Source: Metabacillus idriensis
GTDB taxonomy: Bacteria; Bacillota; Bacilli; Bacillales; Bacillaceae
Assembly: GCF_009674765.1 (NCBI RefSeq)
Contig: NZ_WKKF01000001.1
Span: forward strand, 992,001-1,056,000
Direction: 5' to 3'
DNA length: 64,000 nt
This document shows positions 7,637 through 15,878 of the stretch, one piece after another. The notes beneath the pieces are model-generated. The model ran no database searches, was not told where the DNA came from, and was given only the letters and a program-made list of their open reading frames with translations. How positions within the stretch are numbered: the first letter of the stretch is position 1; the number at the start of each line of letters is the position of its first letter. The translations under genes and the position numbers were made by a program.

Positions 7637-8227
7637 ATGAAGAAAGCATTTTTTACTTTTACAATCATTTCTGCACTTACCTTATCATTATTTGGGTTTG
7701 AAAAAGCAGAGGCAGCAACAAAGCACGAGGTTAAAACAGGCGATACTTTATGGCTGATCGGCAAAAAGTACGGAGTATCTATTAAAGAGATTCAATCCCT
7801 TAATCATAAAAGCGGTCAATTATTATATGTAGGCGAAAAACTGCAGGTACCTCAATCCATTTCAGATGAAGATAAGGATTTATTGGCACGAATTGTTCAC
7901 GCAGAGGCAAAAGGCGAGCCGTATGCAGGTAAAGTGGCTGTGGCAACGGTTGTGTTAAATCGTGTAAAAGACGATCGATTCCCTGATACCATTAAAGATG
8001 TTATTTATCAAAAGCAATCAGGCATTTACGCATTTTCTCCAGTAGAAAATGGTGCAATTCATGAACCAGCTGATGAAAAAGCTAAAGAAGCGGTCCAAGA
8101 AGCCTTGGCTTATGAGGGTATGGGAAATGATTCTGTCTATTTCTATAATCCTGTAACAGCTGAAAGCGACTGGATTCGTACTAGAGAAGTCACGCTTACA
8201 ATCGGAAAACACACATTTGCAAAATAA
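7637..8227 (+). CDS. ykvT: YkvT-like LysM / cell-wall hydrolase (SleB C-terminal type)
   Basis: 196 aa, ATG after GGGAGGTTTATAA. A signal peptide ends near AEAA (residue 27). A LysM domain (HEVKTGDTLWLIGKKYG..., residues 30-74) binds peptidoglycan. The C-terminal Hydrolase_2 domain (residues 80-196) has the catalytic Glu in HAEAKGEPY and the NRV and YFYNP motifs. B. subtilis YkvT has this architecture and sits in the SigE-dependent ykvT-ykvU pair. A lytic transglycosylase-like role in spore cortex or envelope is inferred. Here the germinant receptor operon lies between ykvT and ykvU. It ends with its own terminator. Confidence 0.92.
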   Translation: MKKAFFTFTIISALTLSLFGFEKAEAATKHEVKTGDTLWLIGKKYGVSIKEIQSLNHKSGQLLYVGEKLQVPQSISDEDKDLLARIVHAEAKGEPYAGKVAVATVVLNRVKDDRFPDTIKDVIYQKQSGIYAFSPVENGAIHEPADEKAKEAVQEALAYEGMGNDSVYFYNPVTAESDWIRTREVTLTIGKHTFAK

Positions 8228-8232
8228 TGAAC

Positions 8233-8265
8233 AAAACTCCCTTCCAGATGGATGGGAGTTTTTTT
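8233..8265 (+). terminator. terminator of ykvT
   Basis: AAACTCCC-TCC pairs with GGA-GGGAGTTT, followed by a T run. Confidence 0.88.
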
Positions 8266-8365
8266 ATGCCGTTTACCAAATACAACATTGTCCCCCAAGC
8301 CAATTATTCTTTTTGAATAAATTACAAAATGGGAGGAAATATAAGGGAAAGTATGATCGTGAAGC

Positions 8366-9862
8366 GTGGTGGAAATCGTGAACAAGATGTTTAAGGAGAA
8401 TGGAAAACCGAAGCAGTCTATGGCTGAAGTGATTACTTGCTTCAAGGCCTCGTCTGATTTTGTCCAATATGAGCACCATGCAAAAGAGATCACATTCTGG
8501 GTGTCTTACATACGGACAGTAGTAGATCCGACACTTTTACATGAAAGTATTCTCACTCCCTTGCTGAAGGAAAAATGGAATACCCATCAACAGCTGAAAG
8601 AAATTGTCCCAATTGAAGAAATCATTGTCACGATTGACACGGATATTGTTTCGGAGAAATTGCTTGAAGGCTATATCATTATTTCATTCTCTGAGTATGG
8701 AAGTCCATGTACGTTGTTACGAGCTACCTTAAATAAAGCAAGAGACATCTCCCTCCCAGAAGTTGAATTTAGTGTGGTAGGACCGAAGGAAGCTTTTGTA
8801 GAAGCGATTGAATTTAATATCAATTTGATCCGCAAAAGAATACAAGTGCCGCAGCTGCGGATAAAAGAAATGCAAATAGGTGATCTGTCCAAAACAAAAG
8901 TGGCTGTGCTCTACATCGACAGTATAGCAGATGAAGAAAATGTAAATACCATGATCCAGAGGTTAAGAGATATTAAATATGATCAAATAGGCGACAGCGG
9001 CTATGTGGCTCAGTTCATATCTGATAACCATAACTCTCCGTTTCCTCAAGTGCTTGATTCAGAACGGCCTGACAGGGTGGCAGCTGTTCTTTCAGAGGGG
9101 AAAGTCGCCGTCGTTGTTGATGGCTCGCCGCAGGTTTTAATCGGCCCGACAACTCTTGTAGAATTTTTCTCTTCTTTTGAAGATTATTATCTAAATTGGG
9201 TGCTGTCATCATTTTTCAGGCTGATCCGCGTATTTGCCGTAGCCTTTTCCATCTTAGTAACGCCTGTATACGTAGCGACCCTAACCTTTCATTATGAACT
9301 AATTCCAAAGGATCTGCTGAGCACGCTCGTAACCTCGCGGCGCGAGATTCCGCTTCCCCCGATACTTGAGGCGCTGTTTTTGGAGCTGACGATTGAACTC
9401 CTTCGGGAAGCGGGAGCGCGTTTGCCGACAAAGGTCGGACAGACAATCGGTATCGTAGGCGGGATCGTTATTGGGACGGCATCGGTTGAAGCGGGTCTGA
9501 CCAGTAACGTTCTTCTGATCATCGTCGCTTTGGCGGCACTTGCATCGTTTACAACACCCGTTTACAAGATGGGTAATACGATTCGCCTGCTTCGATTTCC
9601 ATTTTTAATTTTTGCCCAAATTTATGGGCTTCTCGGCATTGTTTTATGTTTTTGTTTTTTAGCAACTCATCTCTTAAGGCTGACATCTCTCGGGAGGCCC
9701 TTTTTAGTGCCGATCTATCCGCCCCGGAGCCGGGATCTTAAAGATGCGATTATCCGTTTCCCTTTCTCAACTTTAAACAAAAGGCCATTGGCTCTGCGGA
9801 CGAAACAGCCTGATAAATTTTCAGAGAAGAGAGCAAGACAGAGACATGACATAGATGAATAG
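8366..9862 (+). CDS. spore germinant receptor subunit A (GerA/YndD family)
   Basis: 498 aa integral membrane protein of the GerA family. A soluble N-terminal half to about residue 275 is followed by five or so membrane segments and a basic C-terminal tail. Motifs seen are the FKASSDF N-terminal signature, EGKVAVVVDGSP, and the REIPLPP and REAGARLP loops. The start is uncertain. The GTG at 8366 gives the full frame but has a weak ribosome binding site; a 13-codon ORF at 8353-8394 in another frame overlaps it; the ATG at 8387 is also possible. It heads a three-gene operon. Located in the spore inner membrane by analogy; the germinant is unknown. Confidence 0.93.
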   Translation: MVEIVNKMFKENGKPKQSMAEVITCFKASSDFVQYEHHAKEITFWVSYIRTVVDPTLLHESILTPLLKEKWNTHQQLKEIVPIEEIIVTIDTDIVSEKLLEGYIIISFSEYGSPCTLLRATLNKARDISLPEVEFSVVGPKEAFVEAIEFNINLIRKRIQVPQLRIKEMQIGDLSKTKVAVLYIDSIADEENVNTMIQRLRDIKYDQIGDSGYVAQFISDNHNSPFPQVLDSERPDRVAAVLSEGKVAVVVDGSPQVLIGPTTLVEFFSSFEDYYLNWVLSSFFRLIRVFAVAFSILVTPVYVATLTFHYELIPKDLLSTLVTSRREIPLPPILEALFLELTIELLREAGARLPTKVGQTIGIVGGIVIGTASVEAGLTSNVLLIIVALAALASFTTPVYKMGNTIRLLRFPFLIFAQIYGLLGIVLCFCFLATHLLRLTSLGRPFLVPIYPPRSRDLKDAIIRFPFSTLNKRPLALRTKQPDKFSEKRARQRHDIDE

Positions 9863-9881
9863 CAGATTGTGAGGTGTCCAG

Positions 9882-10982
9882 ATGAAAAAAATCGCAGAAC
9901 GATATCAAGTTTCGCCTTTTCTTGTGTTTTTTCTTATTCACTCCCTTCAGTTTGGTGTGGGAGTGCTTGGCTTTCAGCGTTTTATTTCACTGGACTCCGG
10001 TCATGATGCCTGGATAGCTGTGCTCGCTTCGGGAGTCATTGTTCATATATCGATCTTTTTGATTTATCAGATTTTAAAGGATCAAGAGGGAAACATTCTT
10101 GATATTCATAAGAAGATTTTTGGCAAGTGGATCGGCAATGGGCTAAATGCCCTTGTCATTATTTACTTTACCGCTCTTGCCATTAACGTCCTCCGAACCT
10201 TTATAGAAGTTATTCAAGTATGGATGTTTCCGGATATCAATGTCTGGATTTACAGTTTTATTTTTCTGGCTCTTACTTATTACATATTAAATGGCGGCTT
10301 TCGGGTAGTAGCAGGGATTTGCTTTTTTGGAGTGGTGCTCCCGGCATATCTGATTTTTTCATTTTTGTTTACTTTGAAATTTGCGAACTTTAATAACCTG
10401 ATGCCCTTTTTTGATCATTCCATCAGTGACCTTTTAAAAAGCACAAAGAATATGTCGCTGACAGTGCTGGGTTTTGAAGCGCTGTTTATGTATTATCCTT
10501 TTTTGAAAAATCCGGAAAAATCGAGGAAGTGGGCGCACTTTGGTGCAGCAGTTACAACTTTGATCTATGTGATTATTATGCTGTTCAGCATCATTTATTT
10601 CAGTGAAGAGCAGCTTCAGAAAAACGTATGGGCAACACTTACGATCTGGAAAATTGTCGAAATGCCGTTTGTGGAAAGGTTTGAATACATCGGAATCGCA
10701 AACTGGAACCTTGTTATTTTGCCGAACGTTTGTTTAACCCTATGGTGTGCAAGCAGAGGCATGAAGCAGCTTGTGAAAATAAAGCAGAAATATACGATTC
10801 TGATTGTTCTTGCCGCCTGTTATGGAGCTGTTAATATTATTAAAGACCGTGAACAGATCAATACAATTAACTCATTTTTAGGGGAGGTGGGCTTCTATAT
10901 ATTTATGGCCTACATTCCGCTTCTGTATTTACTCACTCTGATCTACCGTAAATGGAAGGGAGGAAGAAAGGTTGAAACGTAA
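9882..10982 (+). CDS. spore germinant receptor subunit B (GerAB-type permease)
   Basis: 366 aa with about ten hydrophobic segments. The N-terminus (ISPFL-like VSPFLVFFLIHS, then GVGVLGFQR) is the amino-acid/polyamine permease-like fold of GerAB proteins, in which the germinant binds. It starts 19 nt after subunit A, with GAGGTG upstream of the ATG. Its 3' end overlaps the lipoprotein gene by 11 nt, supporting translational coupling. The receptor specificity cannot be read from sequence. Confidence 0.93.
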   Translation: MKKIAERYQVSPFLVFFLIHSLQFGVGVLGFQRFISLDSGHDAWIAVLASGVIVHISIFLIYQILKDQEGNILDIHKKIFGKWIGNGLNALVIIYFTALAINVLRTFIEVIQVWMFPDINVWIYSFIFLALTYYILNGGFRVVAGICFFGVVLPAYLIFSFLFTLKFANFNNLMPFFDHSISDLLKSTKNMSLTVLGFEALFMYYPFLKNPEKSRKWAHFGAAVTTLIYVIIMLFSIIYFSEEQLQKNVWATLTIWKIVEMPFVERFEYIGIANWNLVILPNVCLTLWCASRGMKQLVKIKQKYTILIVLAACYGAVNIIKDREQINTINSFLGEVGFYIFMAYIPLLYLLTLIYRKWKGGRKVET

Positions 10983-12042
10983 ATTACTTGTTCTTCTCAT
11001 TCCGCTGTTTTTGACAGGATGTCTTGAAAAAGAAATATTGGACGATGTTAATATTATTACAGTTGTAGGCTTTGACATGGTGGGCTCAGATCAAATGAAA
11101 GGAACGGTTGTCATTCCGGTTTATACGCAGGATGCCCCTGTAGAAAGTGAAATCATCGAATCTACTTCATCTACTGAAATCAGCAAAGATATTTTAACGC
11201 ATCTGCAGCGTAAATCATCTGATCCGCTCGTCCTTGGGAAAGTTTCTGTTGTTATCTATTCAGAGGAAGTTGCTGAAAAAGGCCTGACAAACCTTGTGGA
11301 TACGCTGCAGAGGGATGCAAGTGTCGGTTCCCGCGTCTATTTGACGGTAGCCAGAGAGGATGCAAGTTCCATAATGAAAGCTAAATTTGGAAACAGAGGA
11401 GCAGCTGCCTATATTTCAAACCTGATCCGCCATAACGTTGAAAGCAGGGACGTTCCTAAAACAAATCTGCACATTTTTCTATATGATCTATATTCAAAAG
11501 ACAGTGATCCCTTCTTGCCGATTTTGAAAAAGGGTGAAGGAGGTTCCGTTGAAATTGATGGCCTGGCCTTATTTAAAGGTGACAAAATGGTCAGTGAAAT
11601 TTCAAATGAAAAACTGATATTCTTTAAACTGATTGCAGATAAATATACGGAAGGCATTTATGCTCTAAAACTGCCAAAAAAGGAACAGGTGGCCATTAAA
11701 GCAATTTCTTCTCACCGCAAAATTGAAGTGAATAAAAAGGATCCATCCAAATTAACAATAAAAGTCAAACTCAGCGGCGTTGTTCAGCAGTATACAGGAG
11801 ATATGATCACACCTAAAATCAAACATGAAATGGAGAAAGCCTTTGAGAAAGAGATTATAAAAGAATCGAAACAGATGATTGAACAATTTAAAGAACTTGA
11901 GATTGACCCGCTGGGACTGCAGGATTTGGTGCAAAGCCATATTCGAGGCTTGCATACAAAAGAATGGAAAGAGATTTATCCAAGACTGTCTGTTGAAATC
12001 AAACCTGAAGTCATGATCACGGAAACAGGGGTAATTGAGTAG
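10972..12042 (+). CDS. spore germinant receptor subunit C, Ger(x)C lipoprotein
   Basis: 356 aa starting at the TTG at 10972 inside the end of subunit B (AGGAAGAAAGG upstream). A lipobox LTGC places the lipid-modified Cys at residue 17. The mature N-terminus LEKEILDDVNIITVVGFD is the Ger(x)C signature. The rest shows the three-domain GerBC-like alternation of beta strands and helices. Lipidation by Lgt is needed for such receptors. It completes an A-B-C receptor operon in standard order. Confidence 0.93.
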   Translation: MKRKLLVLLIPLFLTGCLEKEILDDVNIITVVGFDMVGSDQMKGTVVIPVYTQDAPVESEIIESTSSTEISKDILTHLQRKSSDPLVLGKVSVVIYSEEVAEKGLTNLVDTLQRDASVGSRVYLTVAREDASSIMKAKFGNRGAAAYISNLIRHNVESRDVPKTNLHIFLYDLYSKDSDPFLPILKKGEGGSVEIDGLALFKGDKMVSEISNEKLIFFKLIADKYTEGIYALKLPKKEQVAIKAISSHRKIEVNKKDPSKLTIKVKLSGVVQQYTGDMITPKIKHEMEKAFEKEIIKESKQMIEQFKELEIDPLGLQDLVQSHIRGLHTKEWKEIYPRLSVEIKPEVMITETGVIE

Positions 12043-12131
12043 GGAAAAACGATCATAAAATCAAATTTTAAAATAATTGGGTGACTTGTCTCATATCCTT
12101 TTAGAAAGTTCTTCCCAGGGAGTGAGTCAGC

Positions 12132-13460
12132 ATGAATTCTTTTTTCAAAGGAACCCTTTTATTGATTGTTGCCGCTTTTTTCAGTGAATGCATCGAATTT
12201 TTCGTCAACATGATCTTGGCGAGAGAACTTGGAGAAGAAGGAATGGGCAGATATATGTCCATTTTGCCTGTCATCTTTTTAGTTGCTGTCCTTGCAAGTC
12301 TTGAACTGCCGATTTCCATTTCCAAATACATCGCTGAAAACAAGCGGGTCCTGCATTACAGTATGCTGCGCCACGCTCTGCAGATGACAATGATTGTTAC
12401 ACTTGCTGTGCTGATGGCAAGCATCATCCTTTTTTCAGCTACGTCTTTGCTTGACGGATTTCATCCAATCGTTAAATGGCTGATTATTGGGCTCATTCCA
12501 ATTGCGTCGTTCTCCTCGATTGCGAGAGGGTACTTTATGGGTGTGCAGCAGATGGGAAAGATTGCTTTTTCAAATTTTTTGCGAAAAGCGGTGCAATTCA
12601 GTGTGCTTCTGCTTATTTTCACCATTTTTAGGTTCGATCAAAATGCTTTGCTGATTGCGCTCTGTGCTTTTATTGGCAGTGAACTGATTGTTTTTGTTTA
12701 TTTGATCAGTATGTTTATGATACATATGCATGCTCTGAAATATGAAAACAACACATTTACAACCGGTAAACACGCAAGGCAAAAACTGCTGTCTGTATCC
12801 CTCCCGACTACAGGCTTGAGGATATTTCATGCCATCACAAATGCGGTCCAGCCTTTTTTAATCCAGACAGCACTCATTACGGCGGGATTCAGCACGGTTG
12901 CAGCAACTGAACATTTTGGCATGCTGACTGGAGTAGCGATGACCATTGGCTTCTTTCCGGCATTTATTGCCCATTCTTTAATGATTATGCTGATTCCAAA
13001 CGTTTCTGATTCGTACGCCAAGCAGGATACGAAGACATTGCGGGTGCTCCTGCAGCAATCGATGTCTTTTACCATGCTTTACGGAATACCGGCCGTATTT
13101 ATTATTTATCTCTTTGCAGAACCGCTGACGTCTCTTTTTTTCTCATCAGATCAGGCAGCCTTTTATCTGAAGCTGCTGTGGCCTTACTTTTTGTTTCATT
13201 TTTTCGTCATTCCCATGCAGGCTTATTTAATAGGACTTGGGCTAGTGAAGGATGCTTTTTATCACACTGTCTGGTCGCATATTGTCTCATTTGGGATGAT
13301 GTTTTTGCTTGGTTCACAGCCCTCGCTGCAAATGGCAGGAATTATTCTTGGGATGAATACAGGCATTGTGCTTTTAACGCTCATGCATTATGTGACAATC
13401 TGCCAGAAGATCGGGATTACGCTGTGGCTCACAGAGCGCAGGGACAGTGTTTACCGATGA
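12132..13460 (+). CDS. ykvU: YkvU, sporulation-associated MOP/PST-family membrane protein
   Basis: 442 aa with about twelve membrane segments and a flippase-like fold related to SpoVB and the polysaccharide transporter family. It begins FFKGTLLLIVAAF with ECIEFFVNMILAREL next, the TM1 region typical of this family. The ATG follows GGGAGTGAGTCAGC. In B. subtilis ykvU follows ykvT and is SigE-controlled, and stoA (ykvV) and zosA come next. Here stoA is absent and a nucleoside transporter intervenes. A role as spore membrane or wall-precursor flippase is inferred; the substrate is unknown. Confidence 0.88.
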   Translation: MNSFFKGTLLLIVAAFFSECIEFFVNMILARELGEEGMGRYMSILPVIFLVAVLASLELPISISKYIAENKRVLHYSMLRHALQMTMIVTLAVLMASIILFSATSLLDGFHPIVKWLIIGLIPIASFSSIARGYFMGVQQMGKIAFSNFLRKAVQFSVLLLIFTIFRFDQNALLIALCAFIGSELIVFVYLISMFMIHMHALKYENNTFTTGKHARQKLLSVSLPTTGLRIFHAITNAVQPFLIQTALITAGFSTVAATEHFGMLTGVAMTIGFFPAFIAHSLMIMLIPNVSDSYAKQDTKTLRVLLQQSMSFTMLYGIPAVFIIYLFAEPLTSLFFSSDQAAFYLKLLWPYFLFHFFVIPMQAYLIGLGLVKDAFYHTVWSHIVSFGMMFLLGSQPSLQMAGIILGMNTGIVLLTLMHYVTICQKIGITLWLTERRDSVYR

Positions 13461-13559
13461 TTCTGAAAGCTTGCAATACACTTGCTAGTCCGATAATAAG
13501 AAAAAGGATTGAAATAGCCCTTGTCCCGCTGTAAAATACGAAGATAACTTCATACGTTT

Positions 13560-13630
13560 TCCTTATATAATCATGGAGATATGGTCCATAAGTTTCTACC
13601 TGGCAGCCTTAAAGTGCCGGACTATAAGGA
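13560..13630 (+). promoter_or_regulatory. purine riboswitch aptamer, guanine type
   Basis: The aptamer has P1 TCCTTATA/TATAAGGA and the invariant elements ATATGG, GTTTCTACC and CCGGACTAT in correct order and spacing. The J3/1 pyrimidine is C (GGACTAT, not GATTAT), which indicates guanine/hypoxanthine rather than adenine. It is followed by a terminator at 13653-13717 ahead of the nucleoside transporter gene, so ligand binding should switch transcription off. This fits the guanine riboswitch control known for nupG (yxjA) in B. subtilis. Confidence 0.93.
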
Positions 13631-13652
13631 GAGTACGAACAGGCAGTCTGAT

Positions 13653-13717
13653 GAAGAGACCGCTGTTCAAGCTTTCTTTATAAAGTCTTGAACAGCGGTC
13701 TCTTTTTTTTTTTTTTT
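13653..13717 (+). terminator. riboswitch-controlled terminator
   Basis: A 17-bp stem (AGAGACCGCTGTTCAAG with its exact complement at 13687-13703) is followed by an unusually long run of about 15 T residues. A small palindrome AGATGTC-A-GACATCT at 13718-13732 follows. Confidence 0.93.
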
Positions 13718-13791
13718 AGATGTCAGACATCTGACTGCGTCCATTCATGATTGGAAAACGACTGATGACATTAATAGATGGGGGCATTCAT

Positions 13792-14985
13792 TTGAATATT
13801 TTATACGGTATTTTATCACTTGCAGGCATTTTATTTCTCGGCTGGCTTTTAAGCAGCAGCCGTAAAAGCATTCCATGGAAAACAATCGGCATTGGATTAT
13901 TGCTTGAAGCTGCTTTGATTTTATTTGTCATGAAAGTAAAAGCGGGAGAAATGATATTAGAAAAATCAGCTTTTGCTGTTCAAAAAATCATCGATTTCAG
14001 CAGCGAGGGAATTGAATTTGTGTTTGGCGGGTTTTATGGTGAAGGCTCAAACATTACGTTTGTGTTTGCGATAAATGTACTTGCTGTTGTTATCTTTATT
14101 TCTGCACTTATATCGGCTCTTTATTATTTGAGAATTATTCCCTTTGTGGTTAAAATTATTGGTTTATCCATAGGAAAGCTGCTTGGAACTACGAAGGTTG
14201 AAACGTTCAGTGCTGTCGGAAATTCCTTTTTGGGGCTAGTTGAAGCACCGCTGCTGGTTCGGCCGTATTTAAAGGATTTAACACGATCAGAATTATTTGC
14301 GGTGATGGTTGGCGGCACGGCTTCAGCAAGCGGAGCAATCCTTGTCGGGTATTCACTGATGGGAATTGATATGAAGTATCTTCTTATCTCTGTTTTCAGT
14401 GTACCTTTTGTTTCTTTAATCATTGCGAAACTTTTAGAGCCGGAAACTGAGGTTTCCAAAACAAATGACAATGTGGCGATGGAAAAAACGAAGCATGCGA
14501 ATGTTTTTGAGGCAATTGCTGAGGGTGCAGTAAGCGGCGTAACTCTCGCACTGAACATAGGAGGACTGCTGATTGCGTTTATCAGTATTCTGGCTCTGAT
14601 CAATGGAGGACTTGGACTGATCGGAACGGATCTCTCCACGATCTTCGGTTATGTGTTCTATCCATTTGCCATCATGATCGGCATTCCGTTTGAGGATGCT
14701 TTCAGAGCAGCTTCCATTATTGGAACGAAATTATCAATCAATGAATTTGTTGCATATCTTGATTTAAGTAAAATGATTGATGAGCTAGATCCTAAAACAG
14801 TTGCCATTCTCTCAATTGCTCTTTGCAATTTTGCGAACCTGTCTTCAATCGGTCAGCTGATTGTCGGTTTAGGGTCACTTGAACCAACAAAACGTTCCCT
14901 CGTTTCAAAGCTTGGATTAAAGGCGATAGTCGGCGGAACATTGGCAAGTTTTATAACAGCAGTTTTAGTGGGAATGTTCATGTAA
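13792..14985 (+). CDS. nupG: NupC-family nucleoside transporter (NupG-like)
   Basis: 397 aa from the TTG at 13792, chosen because GGGGG lies 6-11 nt upstream and the length then fits the family; ATGs at 13747 and 13765 have no ribosome binding site. About eight to ten hydrophobic segments are seen. The concentrative transporter motifs VGNSFLGLVEAPLLV, GTASASGAILVGY and NEFVAY are present. These proteins import purine or pyrimidine nucleosides with H+. The guanine riboswitch upstream points to guanosine/inosine uptake, as for B. subtilis NupG. It ends at a strong terminator. Confidence 0.92.
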   Translation: MNILYGILSLAGILFLGWLLSSSRKSIPWKTIGIGLLLEAALILFVMKVKAGEMILEKSAFAVQKIIDFSSEGIEFVFGGFYGEGSNITFVFAINVLAVVIFISALISALYYLRIIPFVVKIIGLSIGKLLGTTKVETFSAVGNSFLGLVEAPLLVRPYLKDLTRSELFAVMVGGTASASGAILVGYSLMGIDMKYLLISVFSVPFVSLIIAKLLEPETEVSKTNDNVAMEKTKHANVFEAIAEGAVSGVTLALNIGGLLIAFISILALINGGLGLIGTDLSTIFGYVFYPFAIMIGIPFEDAFRAASIIGTKLSINEFVAYLDLSKMIDELDPKTVAILSIALCNFANLSSIGQLIVGLGSLEPTKRSLVSKLGLKAIVGGTLASFITAVLVGMFM

Positions 14986-14988
14986 GAA

Positions 14989-15019
14989 AGAAAAGCACCT
15001 TGTTCAGGGTGCTTTTTCT
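14989..15019 (+). terminator. terminator of nupG
   Basis: AAAAGCACC pairs with GGTGCTTTTT around a TTGTTCA loop. Confidence 0.88.
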
Positions 15020-15114
15020 TATGGAATAGGCCCCTTTTTTCAGCGGACAATTTCTAAAAGTGCGGCCGGTAAGCGTAAATTAAATTGTATTTAAAAAAGG
15101 CAGGAGGTTTTTAG

Positions 15115-15477
15115 ATGGGGATAAAAATGATTAAGCTGTCTGTTCTGTATTTGGCTGCTGGTCTTCTGCTCGGATTGTTTATGTCGATTGCCAATGACTA
15201 TACATTGACGCCAGTTCACGTTCACATTAATTTATTGGGATGGACGACGCTTACGATTGCCGGCATTTTATATTATGCTTTTCCTGAGTTAACCGATCAT
15301 TTTTTGGCGAAGGCTCACTTTTGGCTCCATAATATCGGACTTCCCGTAATGATGATTGGGCTTGCGTTTACCGTTTCGGGAAATAACAGTCTTGTGCTTC
15401 TTACCATCATTGGATCCTTCGCAACAGTGATTGGTCTTCTGTTTTTTGTATGGAATGTTTTGGCGAATTTAAAATGA
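15115..15477 (+). CDS. small heme-copper-oxidase-subunit-I-like membrane protein
   Basis: 120 aa, ATG after GCAGGAGGTTTTTAG. There are four predicted membrane helices. TM2 starts with HVHINLLGW, a histidine-rich motif typical of small cbb3/NnrS-like subunit-I homologues, and another His lies in HFWLHNIG. Such proteins are annotated cytochrome-c oxidase-like, but they are far too short to be an enzyme. Heme or copper binding in the membrane is inferred only. It is monocistronic, and its terminator is shared with the convergent small zinc-finger gene. Confidence 0.75.
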   Translation: MGIKMIKLSVLYLAAGLLLGLFMSIANDYTLTPVHVHINLLGWTTLTIAGILYYAFPELTDHFLAKAHFWLHNIGLPVMMIGLAFTVSGNNSLVLLTIIGSFATVIGLLFFVWNVLANLK

Positions 15478-15482
15478 AATGG

Positions 15483-15514
15483 AAAAAGGAAGCACGTCAT
15501 CATGCTTCCTTTTT
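15483..15514. terminator. bidirectional terminator
   Basis: AAAAAGGAAGCA pairs with TGCTTCCTTTTT, giving T runs on both strands for the two convergent genes. Confidence 0.88.
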
Positions 15515-15516
15515 GG

Positions 15517-15651
15517 TTAATTTTTATACGTGAATTCCTGATATTTTCCAGTTCCGTTGCACTGCAGACATTTTTTCGAAAGCGGAATAAAAGGATTTGT
15601 TCTGATTTTGCCTGCTCCGCTGCAGTTTCTGCAAATGACGACAAGTGCCAT
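15517..15651 (-). CDS. DnaJ-type zinc-finger microprotein, 44 aa
   Basis: A gene too short for usual callers. The ATG at 15651 has GAGAGGAGG 8 nt upstream, an excellent ribosome binding site. The protein starts MALVVICRNC and contains two copies of the CxxCxGxG motif: CRNCSGAG near residues 7-14 and CLQCNGTG near residues 28-35. This is one zinc-binding module of the DnaJ central domain. Similar stand-alone 40-60 aa proteins occur in Bacillaceae; their role is unknown. The opposite-strand open frames over this stretch lack ribosome binding sites. Confidence 0.78.
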   Translation of the reverse strand: MALVVICRNCSGAGKIRTNPFIPLSKKCLQCNGTGKYQEFTYKN

Positions 15652-15792
15652 CACATGTCCTCCTCTCAAAATAGACAAGCTGACTTCTGCATCTATTTTG
15701 GGAGAAAAAGGATGTTTTTATACGCCTATTTTAAGAGATAAGAAAGGATAAAAGTTTGCTCTTCGATGGCGAGCGGAATCGCACAGGCTCCT

Positions 15793-15878
15793 TGGCCAGA
15801 AAGGATCTGCAAGTATTGGCTAATCCTTATCTGACATGCCTGCGCTAAACGGGTTCTTGCGCTTTTCTAATGTCTTGA
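15793..15878 (+). repeat. repeat family B, degenerate copy
   Basis: CTCCTTGGCCAGAA, ATCCTTATCTG, GCTAAACGGG and CGCTTTTCT occur in the same order as in the repeat units at 58086-58356. The copy runs into the stop codon region of the acetyltransferase gene at 15867. Confidence 0.55.

Noticed and set aside
8314-8344. SigG-like promoter TGAATA-N18-AATATAA before gerXA
   Set aside because: The -35 is good but the -10 is poor, and the predicted transcript would begin after the only clear GGAGG, so it is not supported.
13461-13559. Minus-strand 22-codon frame with AAGGA before ATG, next to the riboswitch
   Set aside because: The ribosome binding site is simply the complement of riboswitch stem P1, and the peptide has no recognisable pattern.
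15502-15751. Plus-strand 64-79 codon frames
   Set aside because: They are antisense to the zinc-finger microprotein gene, which has a far better ribosome binding site and a clear motif.
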